Below are positions 22,790-35,420 of a stretch of DNA of 64,000 nt, one piece after another (position 1 is the first letter of the stretch; each line of letters opens with the position of its first letter). The DNA comes from Apostichopus japonicus. Its lineage: Eukaryota; Echinodermata; Holothuroidea; Aspidochirotida; Stichopodidae. The stretch is taken from assembly GCF_037975245.1 (NCBI RefSeq), contig NC_092572.1:1709501-1773500 (forward strand), read 5' to 3'. Below the pieces are notes generated by a model. It worked only from the letters and a program-made list of their open reading frames with translations, did no database searches and had not been told where the DNA came from. The translations under genes were made by a program, and so were the position numbers.

Positions 22790-24050
22790 ATGTGTGTGTG
22801 GTTTCAGATCGTTTTGTTCTCTTTGTTAACATTTGATCTTCTTGTAAAAGGTAAATATTTTATATTAACCTACGTATCAACGGCGGTATGGCGTGTACTG
22901 ATATTAATGTTGATATATATATATTCCTTCCATCTTTCAGGAGAGCGGCGATTTGACCGTGAGTGTAGCTATGTGAATAGTTCGACCAGAAATCAGCATG
23001 GGAACTGCATATGCTCGCGGAGTTCATCGATGTGTTTAATTTGTAATGTGTCGAAAAGAATTGGCAATCTTAATTGGTACAACGACATCAGCAACCTTAC
23101 CCTAGCCAGACAATCATTCAAGATACAAAATACTGAAAGCTTTGAGGTAGATCTATGTCATTCTTCAAATTATTCCATTCTGCTCTTTACGCCTTGTATG
23201 AAAGAAAATCAAGCGAAATACTCATGTCGTCAAGGAGAGACCATGCTTATGACATTCATCTTGACATTACAAGGTAAATCTCTCAGATGTTACGTTAATA
23301 TTTTGTACCATATGAGCATGTCATAAGTTAATACACATTTAACATGTAGAAAAGTCTTTTATACATATATCGAAAACTCCCATTACTTAATTTGAGTTCA
23401 GTTAAACCCCGAACCTATTTTTTATTTTACTTTTAATTTGTTTCTTCAATAATGATTATATGTTTGCTGTTTTTAAATATATTGCTTAGTACTCCACTTA
23501 GCTGTTCGTTGTTCACTACTTTTCTTTTATAAATCATTAGTAAATATTTACTTTATTCCAATATATCAGTGATGATAATTGTTATTATAAATGGAAGCAA
23601 ATTTAACAAAGAGAATTCCGTATGTGTTAAACGTCGTTAACAACTCAACAATCCTCATTTCATATTATACTGTAATATTGTCAGTTGTATTGTTCTGTGC
23701 AATGTCCTCATATATCGAAGCGAACAACGCTCTTATCGATAATTGTTGTAAAGAACGATGGTAAATTTGGTCACTTATACTTCAATTAAAGCTGCAGTTT
23801 GAAACTGACTTAGTTAATACAATGCTAAATCAAAGATACAGTTCTTCAAAACAAAACCATTAATATTTTTTATTACCTTAAATAAGTAATGCAACATGTC
23901 TTGGATAATAGGTTATTTAAGGCAGCCATCAGCACATTGTGTGAATATGTTTTTGAATGAATTTTGTATTATTAACGTACATACAACGTGTGTTATGAAA
24001 GCAGCGACCACGGATATGCTTCGATATCTCGCAAATTTTCCGAAGACTAA
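22790..24050 (+). pseudogene. Ig receptor B, truncated paralogue of A
   Basis: Leader exon 22790-22850 (MCVWFQIVLFSLLTFDLLVK) and Ig1 exon 22941-23273 (333 nt, phase 1 to 1) are intact. Ig1 carries eight or more cysteines and the W of the Ig fold in LNWYND. The Ig2 exon near 23570-23640 has lost about 100 nt relative to A and soon stops. The TM and juxtamembrane exons are deleted. A remnant of the tail exon remains at 23994-24050, reading YESSDHGYASISRKFSED then TAA. The intact leader and Ig1 exons could instead be spliced to the TM exon of the pseudokinase gene at 28919-35087, whose own ectodomain I could not find. The phases would fit, but this is conjecture. Confidence 0.6.
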
Positions 24051-25059
24051 AATCAAAGTAAAACCAATTCATTTGCTTTCTTCATTTAGTTACTTGTTTG
24101 GAGTATACATATTCATTGTGGTTAATAAATTTCGTCCTTACGTTTCAAGATCATTAATCCGATGGAATCTATGAATTGAATCTTTCATTTAACTATCTAC
24201 ATTTGTGATTATGAATATACATAAATACCTAAAGCAAACTCTTGCTTTTCGCTGTGTGATAATTATTTATTTATGTCAGAAAGCATATTTTATGTTACAA
24301 ATGTCTATATTGTGTTACGAATCATTGACATCCCTCATGCTTTGGAAAATTCTTAAAACTATGATAAAATGTTCGAAAATGTTGATATGCATCAGCAAAG
24401 GTCAATGTCAGTATTATTTCAAAACGAATGAGGAAGTTGGTGATTGATTCAATTCAAATGAAGACTCTCAGTTAAAGCGTGCTTATTAACGGTGTGTTGT
24501 ATACTGTTGTCATTTACACACTTATTGATATACTCAAAGGTTTTGCTTTCTATTTCGATGTTATTTCATTTCTATTTGTGCAGGGCAGTAATCAAGGTTT
24601 TTGTATATCATGTTAATTTAAATATTTCCGGGAATAGGGGTTTACATTTACAGGGATGATCTGGCTAAAACTGAATGATTAGTGATATGTTCGATTCAAT
24701 TCCAACATCAATTATTTGGTACCCTATGGAACATTCAAGCTTTTAATATTAGTCAATACAATTCATTTTCTTATGTTATGTCAACTTATGTGTTTAAAGA
24801 TACTTTAAGGAATATACGCAAACGAAGAATATGCAATCAGGAAATGGTAATTCACTGGTTCGCCAACATTTTTTAAATCAAATGAACAGATTGAGCAATC
24901 GAGCAACGTTTATGACTGTTATTATTACTGAATTGTAGGGCGAAGGAGGGTAATATATTGTATTCAGCTCATTTTATGCTGTCAGTAAACATTCGTACTA
25001 CGCCCCTGTACCTGTCGTCATAAATTAAACTTGTTTACAGGCAAAGAACAATGCAATTC

Positions 25060-25160
25060 ACTGGAACGATCATAGAAGGCTGTGACCTTTGGATAACACA
25101 CCACGCGCTCTAAAAACTTAGCTTCTCAGTGCTTTGTTCGTGGCCGTTTCCTATATACAC
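25060..25160 (-). mobile_element. tRNA-like SINE relic, duplicate of 15345-15485
   Basis: More decayed copy of the tRNA-Thr-like head. It is recognised through its colinear position in the duplication and a shared GCGTGGTGTGTTATCCA-type core on the minus strand. Confidence 0.45.
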
Positions 25161-25319
25161 GTTTGCTTTGTCAGAAACCAATGTATACCCTGTTTACTTT
25201 GAAACCGGTGACCACGTCCAGGTTTCCTTTGATACAATGTAGAAAGCAACATGGAAGTTATGTTAAATAACCTTGTCATGTTGGGCCTTTACAAAAATAT
25301 ATAAATGTTTCTGTTACCA

Positions 25320-25803
25320 TAGTCCTAGAGAAGGTTGTAAGGGCTGCCAGCCGTACTATTGGGAGGGATATTGGTTTAAAAACTATTTATGAACTCTACA
25401 TTGATATGGTGCACCAGAAAACCCATGGAATATTAAAAGACCATACACATCCTCTTTTCGAAAACTATGTATTCTGCCGTTCAGGCAGCAGACTTCGCAT
25501 GCCACGGTCTAAGCATAACAGATTCAGGTTTTCTTTTGTACCCAATTCTGTTTCTTTTTTCAACCTGAGGGCTGTTAGATAGGTTTCTTTTGTTTTATCA
25601 TCTTGTTTATATATGTATATATGTGTATATTTTTCTCACATGTATAGATATTGTTGTTGTTGATATTCTTACCTTTTCATTCAACTTCTCTGTGTTTTGT
25701 TTATACTAATATTTTACTGTATTCTGTATGTATCTTTATAACTTTAATTTTTATGTATTTTGCTGCAGGGCGACAAATTTCCATATCTTATGGACGAAAT
25801 AAA

Positions 25804-25846
<43 letters not shown>

Positions 25847-25850
25847 GTGC
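25320..25850 (+). mobile_element. 3' tail of a non-LTR retrotransposon with (ATCT)n end
   Basis: 25330-25580 reads in one frame RAASRTIGRDIGLKTIYELY, KTHGILKDHTHPLF and SGSRLRMPRSKHNRFRFSF, then PNSVSFFNLRAVR and a stop, the usual C-terminus of CR1/L2-type ORF2. A 3' UTR follows and ends in GACGAAATAAAT plus ten or so ATCT units (25802-25846). It is 5'-truncated and present only in duplication copy 2. Confidence 0.75.
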
Positions 25851-28225
25851 ATTCTACCCAGTGAATGGATAAATCATATGTAATAACCAGCAAGAGAAAG
25901 CTTATCAAATTTGGCAACATATTGTACTATTATTTGTTTAATCTTAAGTTGTTGCCGCAAGCTCACTTGAGAGTAACTGACCTTGGATAAGCGATGTAAA
26001 CGATGTGAACCGGCAATATATTATTATAATATGTACGTAGCTGTGTGACCTAAACATGCTTCACAACAACAGGAACATACCGTACAGAGTGCCCAGTATA
26101 CCAGTTACGTAAGGTTATATCGTATGATTGGACTTTGAAAAATAATTCACTGTACAAAGAGTATTTATATCACTGTTCTTTATTGCACAAAGACGATAAA
26201 CCGATAAATATTTTAACTTCCCTTCAGATAATCTTATAGCTGTGACGTCTAAGTTAAATATTGCTTTAGATAAAGAACAACCTCGACATGGTATTGGATT
26301 CCAACTTGAAATGGAAGGTCTACTGTCCAATAAATGGTGTCTGTGATACCTTCATTCCATTGAAAGTTCAGTCCACATGAGACATGCCGGTAAAAAAATC
26401 ATGCCCCGGCTAGACATGTTTGTAATTGTCACAAGGTAATGACATTTCAGAGCTGAATTCATGGTGAAATCTGTTTATATGTAAGATACTCCAGAAAAAC
26501 ATATTGATTACCTCATTACAGGTTAGAATTCGAGTTGAAGAATTATTTTACGGCTTAATAATGTTTGAACAATAAATAAGTTAATATGTAGGACTAGTTT
26601 TCAGTTTCATCGGACTGTTTTTTCGAAGGAAACTGTTTTGATACTCGTTCAGTTGCTTAGTTTTACCATACTTTGTTACATGCACCCTCCAATATTCTTG
26701 TGCTCTACTCCACCTCTTACTTAGAATAACACCAAGTTAAATCATTTGTATCATACGCCTGTTGTCAGTATTTCTTGAGTCAGAATACAACAAAAACTAC
26801 TTTAGCAATATCGGTACATGGTCATCACAACATTAATTTGGGCGTGGTATTTGAATGATGTTTTAACTAAAACGATTTTATATTTTACTATATATCACGT
26901 GAACTAATATTACAAGATCAAAGCGTGACACTACACAACCGCAAGTTATGAACTAACAATTAACAGTACTATACATACATTTCCATTTAGCGTTCACATG
27001 CAGAAACGTCAACAACACCAGCTATGTATAAAGTATACAATGCTTATATGATATTTCGTTTTCCTGGGTCAATGTCGAGGGAGTTCACAATACTATACAA
27101 AGGCCGTGTTATTTACATAGACCTAGCCGTAAACAGATATGAACTGCGAACAAACTGTATTGTTTTCAGGTCATAAGATTACCGTAAGACTATCTACACT
27201 TAGGTTGGAACCTTAAGGCAGAAGGTAATTTGTCTTAAACTTGAGCCAAAACAAGGATAAATACGCCAATAAAGTTGACAGTTCGCATAGTAAAGTGTCA
27301 AAAACTAGTTGCAGTTAACAATTATACTATAAAAATCAAGGAAAATGCTGAAAAGAGAATACTTTTCTCCCTCAAAATGTCAACAAAATGGTGGCTATTG
27401 GCAATATTGAGTCAGACTGGCTAGTCGACCACCATGTCGTGTGTTGGTTTATGTACATGAAGGATTTGTCAATTTCCCTTTAAAAGGTAGACAACAACAT
27501 GTTTACTATCAAACCGAGATTTTCATCAAGTAACATTGTCCAAATCATATCACTCTAAGGTATTATTTGGCCAGTTACAAGTGAAGCATAGGGCATTATA
27601 CGTTTAATCAGCTAAGTTCACTTGATTACTGGAACGATCGAAGGACACATTAGTAAATTCTACATTTCCATCCACAATATATTGAAAACACATGTTTATA
27701 AATGAACGTTGTCGGTGTTTTGCTTTCACATTCAGCCATAAAAAAATCAGAAATGTGATAGCTAATGTACAAAGACTAAAGAATATCGAATCAATCAATT
27801 AGAATGAAACAGATTATAACGTAGACTATATTGTACTTACATATGGTTTCACCGTATTGTCCACAACTGAGTTTGGTATTCATCTTAACTTTGGTTATTT
27901 TGTTATTGATTAAACCGAATTGAAATTTGATTCGATTAACTGTTACTCTTGATTGTTATTTTAGGCTATGAACTAATCTTTAACGTATTGAATCAAATGG
28001 CTACACGCTCGTTATATATATATAGCATTGTGAATTCCAGACACGTCACAGGGAATTCCAACTCAATAGAGCTACATTTATGTCAGTTGTTAGCATTTCC
28101 ACGTGTACAAGGAATGAATACAGCGTTTCTGTATTAACAGTAAGTTTGCCTATACAGCAATCGTCGCAATCATAACATATGTGCATATGTACAATACAAT
28201 ACAATGTAGCTCTTTTGTTAGTAAT

Positions 28226-28918
28226 AAAATAAATTGGCTATGAAACATTTTATGCTGTATTCCATAGACGCCATAGCCACGTATTTATTGATTGAGGTAG
28301 GTGAGTGGTTTTATTTCTTATGCAGCTGCGTTGCTAGGCGGGGGAGGGGGGGGGCAGGATCCCAGTCAAATTTCCTACCCCTGTTTGTCCTCACCACCCA
28401 AATGAAATTTGGGGTAAAACAGTTCGGAAGACAATTAAAAATGCATTTATGGTCTCATTTAAACCAGCTCTCGGTTGACGTTAATCATGCAGTAATGGAA
28501 GAAAACTATCAAATTAATACCAGACAATTGCGTTTACTCAAATATTAGGCTTATGTCTGATATCACTACGATGTTTGGTCCCGGTATGAATATTTATTTT
28601 TTATAATGTTAATAATTCGTATAATATTCTGATGAGAAGATTAGTATTTCACTGATATTGATACAAGGAAAATCAACTAGTCCATCAAATGTGTGACAGA
28701 TAGAAATCATCCACAGAATATGATATTTGTTTTTACATGTAGTAAAACTTCATCGTAGTTCTTATCATGTGCTTCTTACACATTTCAAGGTCAATTCATT
28801 TTTCCAAGAAAAATTTAAGGCAAGCAAATATCATTAGCCTGACTAATCAATTGGTGAAAATTTACAATGGAGACCCAAGTAACTAGAACAAATATATATT
28901 ATTTTTCTTTCTTGACAG
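28226..28918. other. no supported exon between duplication end and gene C
   Basis: Contains a G-rich tract at 28338-28358 and a short open frame (28234-28548) with no recognisable domain. I looked here for a leader or Ig exon for the downstream pseudokinase receptor and found none with fitting splice sites. Confidence 0.45.
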
Positions 28919-31900
28919 ATGCAGTGCCTGTAACCAGTGGTAAACAAAATTGTTTATTTCCTTTCAAGTTTGTCTACATAGTGATACAATTCCAAGCTTA
29001 ACAAGAAAGTAATATTAACAATCTGATTCTACATATTTCATGTACATAAGTTTGCGGAAGCTTTTGATCCAGTTCCAACTTTGAATAAATAGATTTGAGT
29101 AAAGTGACTTCATACAATTTCGTATTTCTACCCTTAATTGGTGACATAAGGTCAGTATTACATCGTTTCCTCTGTTACGAGAACAATAAGAATGAAGTAA
29201 TCAAACTCGGTAAATGAGACATAAGTTCATGATATCTTCATAACGGTATGGCAGACGATAACTAGGCATGCAGTCGTAATACCAATAAGTCACACATTTA
29301 ACAGCCATTGACGAAATGGGCACTTGTATCTCCAATGGTTTTTTGCAGGTCGTTTTCTTTCCTTGTCTACCGACACTCTACATACAACAAGAAAATCAGA
29401 AGGGCGACAACCACGGGAATTCACGAACACATGGGTGATAGTGGCTGGTGCATTCGTGTTGATTTCCAGTTGCCTGTTGGTCTGTGTTTGTATCACAGTC
29501 AAGAAATGTAGATGTATGTAAAACTGTTGTATAAACGTTTAATATTTGAAGTTAAGGAGCAGAAATATTAAAGTAATTTGTATTAAATATACTTACGATG
29601 CCAATAATATCGTACTGTATCAAATACGGTACAAAAACGATATTAATACCAAAGCGTGGAGCATTTTCGAAGGGTCGCTATGATTTAGTCAATGAGAGAT
29701 GATTTATTTTTTATTTTTGGTAAACACTTATCTTCTCATCCGTACTTTTAACAAATTACATTAAAGGTAATAGTATAATACTGCAGGGTTTATTGATTAC
29801 CCATAAGCAATAAACTTTTCAATCGCTACATTAAAATACATTCACTTGGCCTCTCAATGACTTGAGACCATTACAATAGGGGTGTATAACACAAGTAGGT
29901 TTTCTAATTTGATTAATAATTATGTCCACAAGAACGTAATAGTAATCAACTTTGGGTTACTTACCCTCATTTTGGACGGATTAAACCAAATATCCATTTC
30001 TTCTCTTTCCGTTTACAGTTTCAGTAACAAGAAACCGCCAAGGGTGAGTATTATTAAAAACATTTTTAACGTTAATAATACAATCCAAAAGTTATATGAT
30101 GCTTTAAAGTAATTATTTTCCGTTTGGTTTAGAAATATCAACTCAAGCCATCAAATGAAAGTACTCGATAAAGACGCCTTAGATACCGATCAATCAAGTA
30201 AGATATATTTTCATGTCATGTCAGTTTCTGAATTCGATTAATGGATATTGATAATATTATGCACGTTACTTCAGATACATGTTTCATCGAATAACATAAC
30301 TTGCATTTGGTAAACTGAACATGTGGCTGAATTTCGTTCAATGCAACAATTCAAACAATAAATACTGGTGCACTTCAAAGTAAACAATATATGGTTTCCC
30401 CCGTAAATTGTTAGAAACTTGATTTTTTTCTGGATGTCTTATGTAGATTAGCACATTATTTATATATCATTGATCAAATACTTTATCACCACGACAACAA
30501 TCCAAATACATATCAAATAAAACCAATGCAGTTGTATGAGATGAAATATCGACTTTATTATGTTACAGTTAATCGAAATCAGGGATTGACAGAAGGGAGG
30601 TAAGCTATTTAATTAATGATCTTTACAACTTTATAATGGAACCGCCAAGCTTTAATTTACGTAGTAAATATTACAGTTTATGATAGTTACAATAGTAACA
30701 GATAATTCGCATTGATATATTTATAGGTCATGGCATGTGTTATTGTGATACGGGAAGAGTATTCGTGTAACTTCACAGGTTATCGTTATTGATTTATATA
30801 GCAGGAAAGAATTACCAAATATACATGTTGACGAGGAAAACTCACAAAACTCGCACAATTCTGGAGGAAGTGAACGTAGTAAGTTTACTCAATACAACGA
30901 TAAGTTATTTTAATGAATCAATTAAGACGTGAAACAGATTCATATTATGTATTACAGACTGCCAGCACTAAGGAGAGATGCAGATAAGATTTGCCATTGA
31001 TAATGAAGTCATCAATATAAATAAATTGTTACTGTGGAGCATATGGAGCCACTGTGTATTCAATAATACTGAGTAGTGACAAGAGACAAGCTCAAATAGG
31101 TTATTTGTAGTACTATTTCGTATGTAATTTGCATGTTTTTCTCTTTCGCAGATTATTATTCTACAACAGATGTAATTTCAGGAAAAGATCCCCGGATTTT
31201 GAATGAGAATGATATTTCCATCATCATGAAAATCAAGATAGGAAAAATCTACAAAAGATGGATGGGATCTCTTCATCTTTCAAATGAGACCGATAAGTGT
31301 GTTGTAGTAACAACTCTAACAGGCTAGTAACATTATGATATACAATTATTGTACTTATTGAGTTTAAAGCCAAAGTCAGATATTATATCATACAATGTCT
31401 GTATCGATTTTTTGTGCAACAACGGTAAACTGTTGGTAATGGTGTCCCTTATCACTTCATTTAAAGATGAGAGGGGATCAATCGAATTTTGCAACCAACC
31501 GCACTATATATTAATTCGTGACTATTTTTGGTTCTGTTTTTAGAACAACTATTTAGAAAGAAAGAAATTCATTGGGAGGCTTACATCAGAAAATGTCTCG
31601 AATTGCCAGCATCGAACCATCTAGCGAAAATCGAGGCTATATCTATCCACAGCGGTGAGTTATTTTGTCCATATTTTATATATTAAGTGTTAGTATATTG
31701 TTAACCTATGTTTAGCTTTTAAAGAAACGAAATGAAGTCCATTCACCCATATTTTCAGATTTTAGCACCACGCCTTCATGAAACTCCGAGTGTGACTATG
31801 TCCGCCAAATGGAAAAGAAAGGAATGGAAAAGACCAAGGAGCATATTAATGTTCTGGTCATCATAAATATATGACCAAGAACCTGAAATAGTTATAACCA

Positions 31901-34900
31901 TCTCAATTAACTGCTGAGCGATTCCAGAATTGTAGTAATTATATATTATAATGATAAAGTTTCTTACGCTACAATAAGTATCATATGCAGGTCATTTCAA
32001 CATTTGTTCATGTATTTTATTATAAACATGTTTTCTTTAACGTAGTTTCTTCTATGTTGTTTCTTGTAGTGTTTCAGACAAACTGTTTCTTATCAGTGAA
32101 CACCTCGTTTGTGAAAACTTGCACAAAGTATTGTCACGTGACACTAAATATGAGAAGGACTACTATTGTTGTAGTTCATTGTCAGTTCCTGACGTCATCA
32201 AACATATAGCAGGTGTTTTGGAAGGAATGGACATTCTCAATACGTTCGGGGTAAGTGATGATATAATCCTTTGCACTCAATACGTAACAACATTTATTAC
32301 GTATTTTTATATAGCTGTCTGATTATTGAGTATTATCGTAACTGTTTTTTTTTTTTTATAAACTTATCTTGATTTCGTAATTCATTTCTAAGTGAACAAC
32401 GTGTTAACACTTTGTCTCATATTACCCATTCGAGCTTCTCCACACATTAATCCCACTAATTGTTTTTCATCTTCGTTTAGTTCCTTCACCCTGGCTTAAC
32501 AACTAAAAAGGTTTTGCTAACCAAAGAAGGACAGGTCAAATTATTTGATTTCTGTCTGGCTCGCGATGCACCAAAAATAGCTGCTCTTAAGAAAGAAAAG
32601 GTAGAATAAAAATGTATAATTTGAATATTAATTACAAGTTAAGGATAAATACTTTCTTTAATCAACTAATTCGTTGTTCCGTAATAAATCTTCCAAACAC
32701 TCATTGAATTAATTTACCCAAATATAAAATCAGCATAATCTTCCACTGAAACAATATCTGGAACCTAGAAACCTGTAAAAAAATGGTACACGTGTTGGTG
32801 GGTATAATGCTACACTTTAGACTTGTATGGTTAAAGTTGATATCGATATTTTTTTTGTAAACATTTAACAGTTTTTATGTGTCAAATTAAATTATTAAAG
32901 AAATAACTAGTTCTAGGATATATCTATTTAATAGAGAGCAACATAAACACATTAATTAAACCTTCAGTGGGAGTACTTTTTATTTCAAAATGTTCCAATT
33001 ATGTTGTATAATAGTTTACAATAACATGCATGACTTGTTTGCATTTTTTAACTAATGCAGTCAGAGCAACTTCCTCTTTTATTATGCCTTTACCTAATGA
33101 GATGAAGTGCTCCACACATTGGATTTAAAATGTTAACTTGTCATTGATAATCTCAGAACAATATACACAGTCGCCCCAATGCAGCACCAATGTTCACCGT
33201 ACAGCTAATTTAACTGTGGTTTAATACAACATTTATATTCATATAAATATTTGCTTTTCCCTTCAGATTCGTTCCGTGACTTTGAATCAATTTCCACCTG
33301 AAATGTTAATGTTGAATCAATATACGGAATCCAGTGACGTATGGTCTACAGCAGTAGTAACATGGGAGATTATGAAAGCTGGTAAGTTAAACTAAATTCC
33401 TATCAAAACTTGAGGCAGTTGCATAAAGAGAAAATGTTGACACTTATTTGACTTTTTTTAGCATTACATTTAATTAAATATACCTATTTCACATGTGCGA
33501 CAAAATGTGCGGTGATGTTCTTAATGTAAATATACATATAAAGACAACTAGCGATTTATCATAAGGAATACCATCGATTTACTACCGATTGTAATATTTG
33601 ACAAGTTTCTCTCAATGTTTTTCCAGCAATGTAGTGACATCGGTAAATATAACAAAATATTATAGTAGAGAAGTTAATTGAAAAGTTTATAAAAAAAAAA
33701 ACAGAAAAGACTGATTCTTAAGGTACTCATCAAGAAATATTTTGGTACTAGTTCTCTGTTTGAGATATCCTCTTAACCAACTAATCACAATAATACCATG
33801 CCAGTAGTTTGATTTTTATCGGAAGCTCGTGAGTTTTATTGACATAATGCAAACGTGTATGTAAACAGTAGATGTTTAACATGGTTAGAATATATCTAGC
33901 CCGTTCAACGTTCTACCTGTAATTTTGGGGCATGGTAGCTCTGATGTTACCTCAGTATTTGAAGTTATATACCAGTATTAATGAATCTAAAATCTTAACT
34001 TTGTTAGGAATCCCACCATTTCCGGTTGACCGTGAAGTTAGATTTGACGAGGATATTATCAAACCATCAGTACCCTGGCCCGAGAAGTTCTTACAGATAA
34101 GGTAAGAAAGTATATTATTCTTCCATAATCTAGATTATTGCCAACAGGACACTTTTAATATGTTATTTGAACACAACAATATTGTAATCGCATAGTGTAC
34201 AACCCTTACGTAACGGGTGCGAGGTTTGTATCTGGATGTATAACTGGGAACATTTGGACAATGGACTTTGGAATATAGGGGAAAGTTATTCTGTTATGTT
34301 CTTACATTTTTGTTTTACTATGTGTATAATGCAATGCAGACAACATAATACTTTTAAAGAACACTGACTCTTCTCTTCACACAAACTCCTGATAAGTGAA
34401 TGTTTTCATTGTTGATTATGAAACAGCTATGTAATCCTCATTTCAGTTGTTAAATTTAACGTTTAACTTAACCAATTGATAGCGCAAGAAGCTCTCATTA
34501 TGCCTTCATATGTTTCACGCATCGTGTACTTAACATAACATTAATATCTACAAAGTAGATCAACATCTTGTTGATGAAGTATTTGTAGTATATTTCTCAA
34601 TTACTTACAGGGATAAAATCCTGTTCGATTGTTGGAATTATATCTGTTCTCTTCGACCTTCCATTCATCAATTGAGAGCAACATTCGTAGCTGTAAGTAA
34701 TGCATTACTCATGTTTAGAACATAATTTATCAATCAGTCTATAGTAAGATGAGAGTTAACAACAGCATGCGGTACCGCCATACTTTGCTAAATAGTCTGC
34801 TTTGCTCTTTGAAGTATTTCAGCTCACCATTTTTGAGGGCAAAAACGGATAATGGACAAAGAAGGCCCTTTAGCTAAAAGTTACTTCAAACTTGATGCTA

Positions 34901-35087
34901 ATTCCACTTTTCATACCCTGATTTTATATCCTACATTTAGTATTCATATTTCCCTCAACAGATATTTGAGAAATTAATCACGGACAGTTCTTACGAGATA
35001 CCGATACCTACGACGTATTTACCTATGAGAACCCCTGATACCGCTCAACCTACCTATGCAGAACAAATCTACCATGCTGGAATGTGA
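28919..35087 (+). CDS. TM receptor tyrosine-kinase-like pseudokinase, gene C (5' end unresolved)
   Basis: Exons, all phase-consistent: 28919-28939, 29349-29513 (TM, WVIVAGAFVLISSCLLVCVC), 30025-30043, 30133-30197, 30569-30599, 30805-30878, 31152-31322, 31544-31654, 32078-32250, 32481-32600, 33267-33381, 34008-34101, 34611-34692, 34962-35087. Together they read 454 residues to TGA. The kinase fold is clear from FDFCLAR, SDVWSTAVVTWEI, DCWNYICSLRPS and RATF. Catalytic residues are lost: the VAIK lysine is replaced (CVVVTTLT), HRD-x4-N reads LHPGLTTKK, and DFG reads DFC. The tail has SYEIPIPTTYLPM (a YxxM motif) and further tyrosines. One donor is GC (31323-31324). No leader or Ig exon was found upstream; those of receptor B are the nearest. 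Likely role: catalytically dead membrane scaffold (inference). Confidence 0.8.
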
Positions 35088-35420
35088 ACTGTCTGTGGCA
35101 GGCATATGATATCGGATGTCATTGCTGGATGGTACGGTATCTGGAGATCCCCGGATGCTGTTGGAGTTACCTACTGCGTCTGTTCTAACATGCTGGAATG
35201 TATATGGTACGCCAAAAGGGTCAACAATATTGATGTTTAAACTTACAATGATGATGATGTTAAAACTTAACATGATGATGTAAGACCTAACATGATGTGA
35301 AATTTACGATGATGACGTAAGACCTAACAAAGATGTTGTAAAATATACGATAATGAGATATGAACTTAAGACGATAATTTAAAAATATACAATGATGATT
35401 AAATAATGTTAATAAAAACG
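35088..35420 (+). other. 3' UTR of gene C with polyadenylation signal
   Basis: Follows the TGA of gene C without another exon. It contains loosely repeated GATGATG/ACCTAACA units (35243-35330) and AATAAA at 35411-35416, a plausible polyadenylation signal. Confidence 0.5.

Larger units (their letters stand above)
22205..28225. repeat. segmental duplication, copy 2
   Basis: Direct-orientation copy of 10240-18275, described there. Relative to copy 1 it lacks the equivalent of about 12070-14370 (TM exon, juxtamembrane exon and SINE) and has a LINE tail with an (ATCT)n end at 25320-25850. Confidence 0.75.

Noticed and set aside
25802-25846. Regular short repeats that could suggest an array
   Set aside because: Simple ATCT microsatellite at the 3' end of a LINE; no spacers, so not a CRISPR array.
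31759-31875. Kinase-like text (DYVRQMEKKG, TKEHINVLV) after an acceptor-like site in gene C
   Set aside because: An in-frame TGA precedes it, and exon 31544-31654 joins 32078-32250 in phase without it; at most a relic exon.
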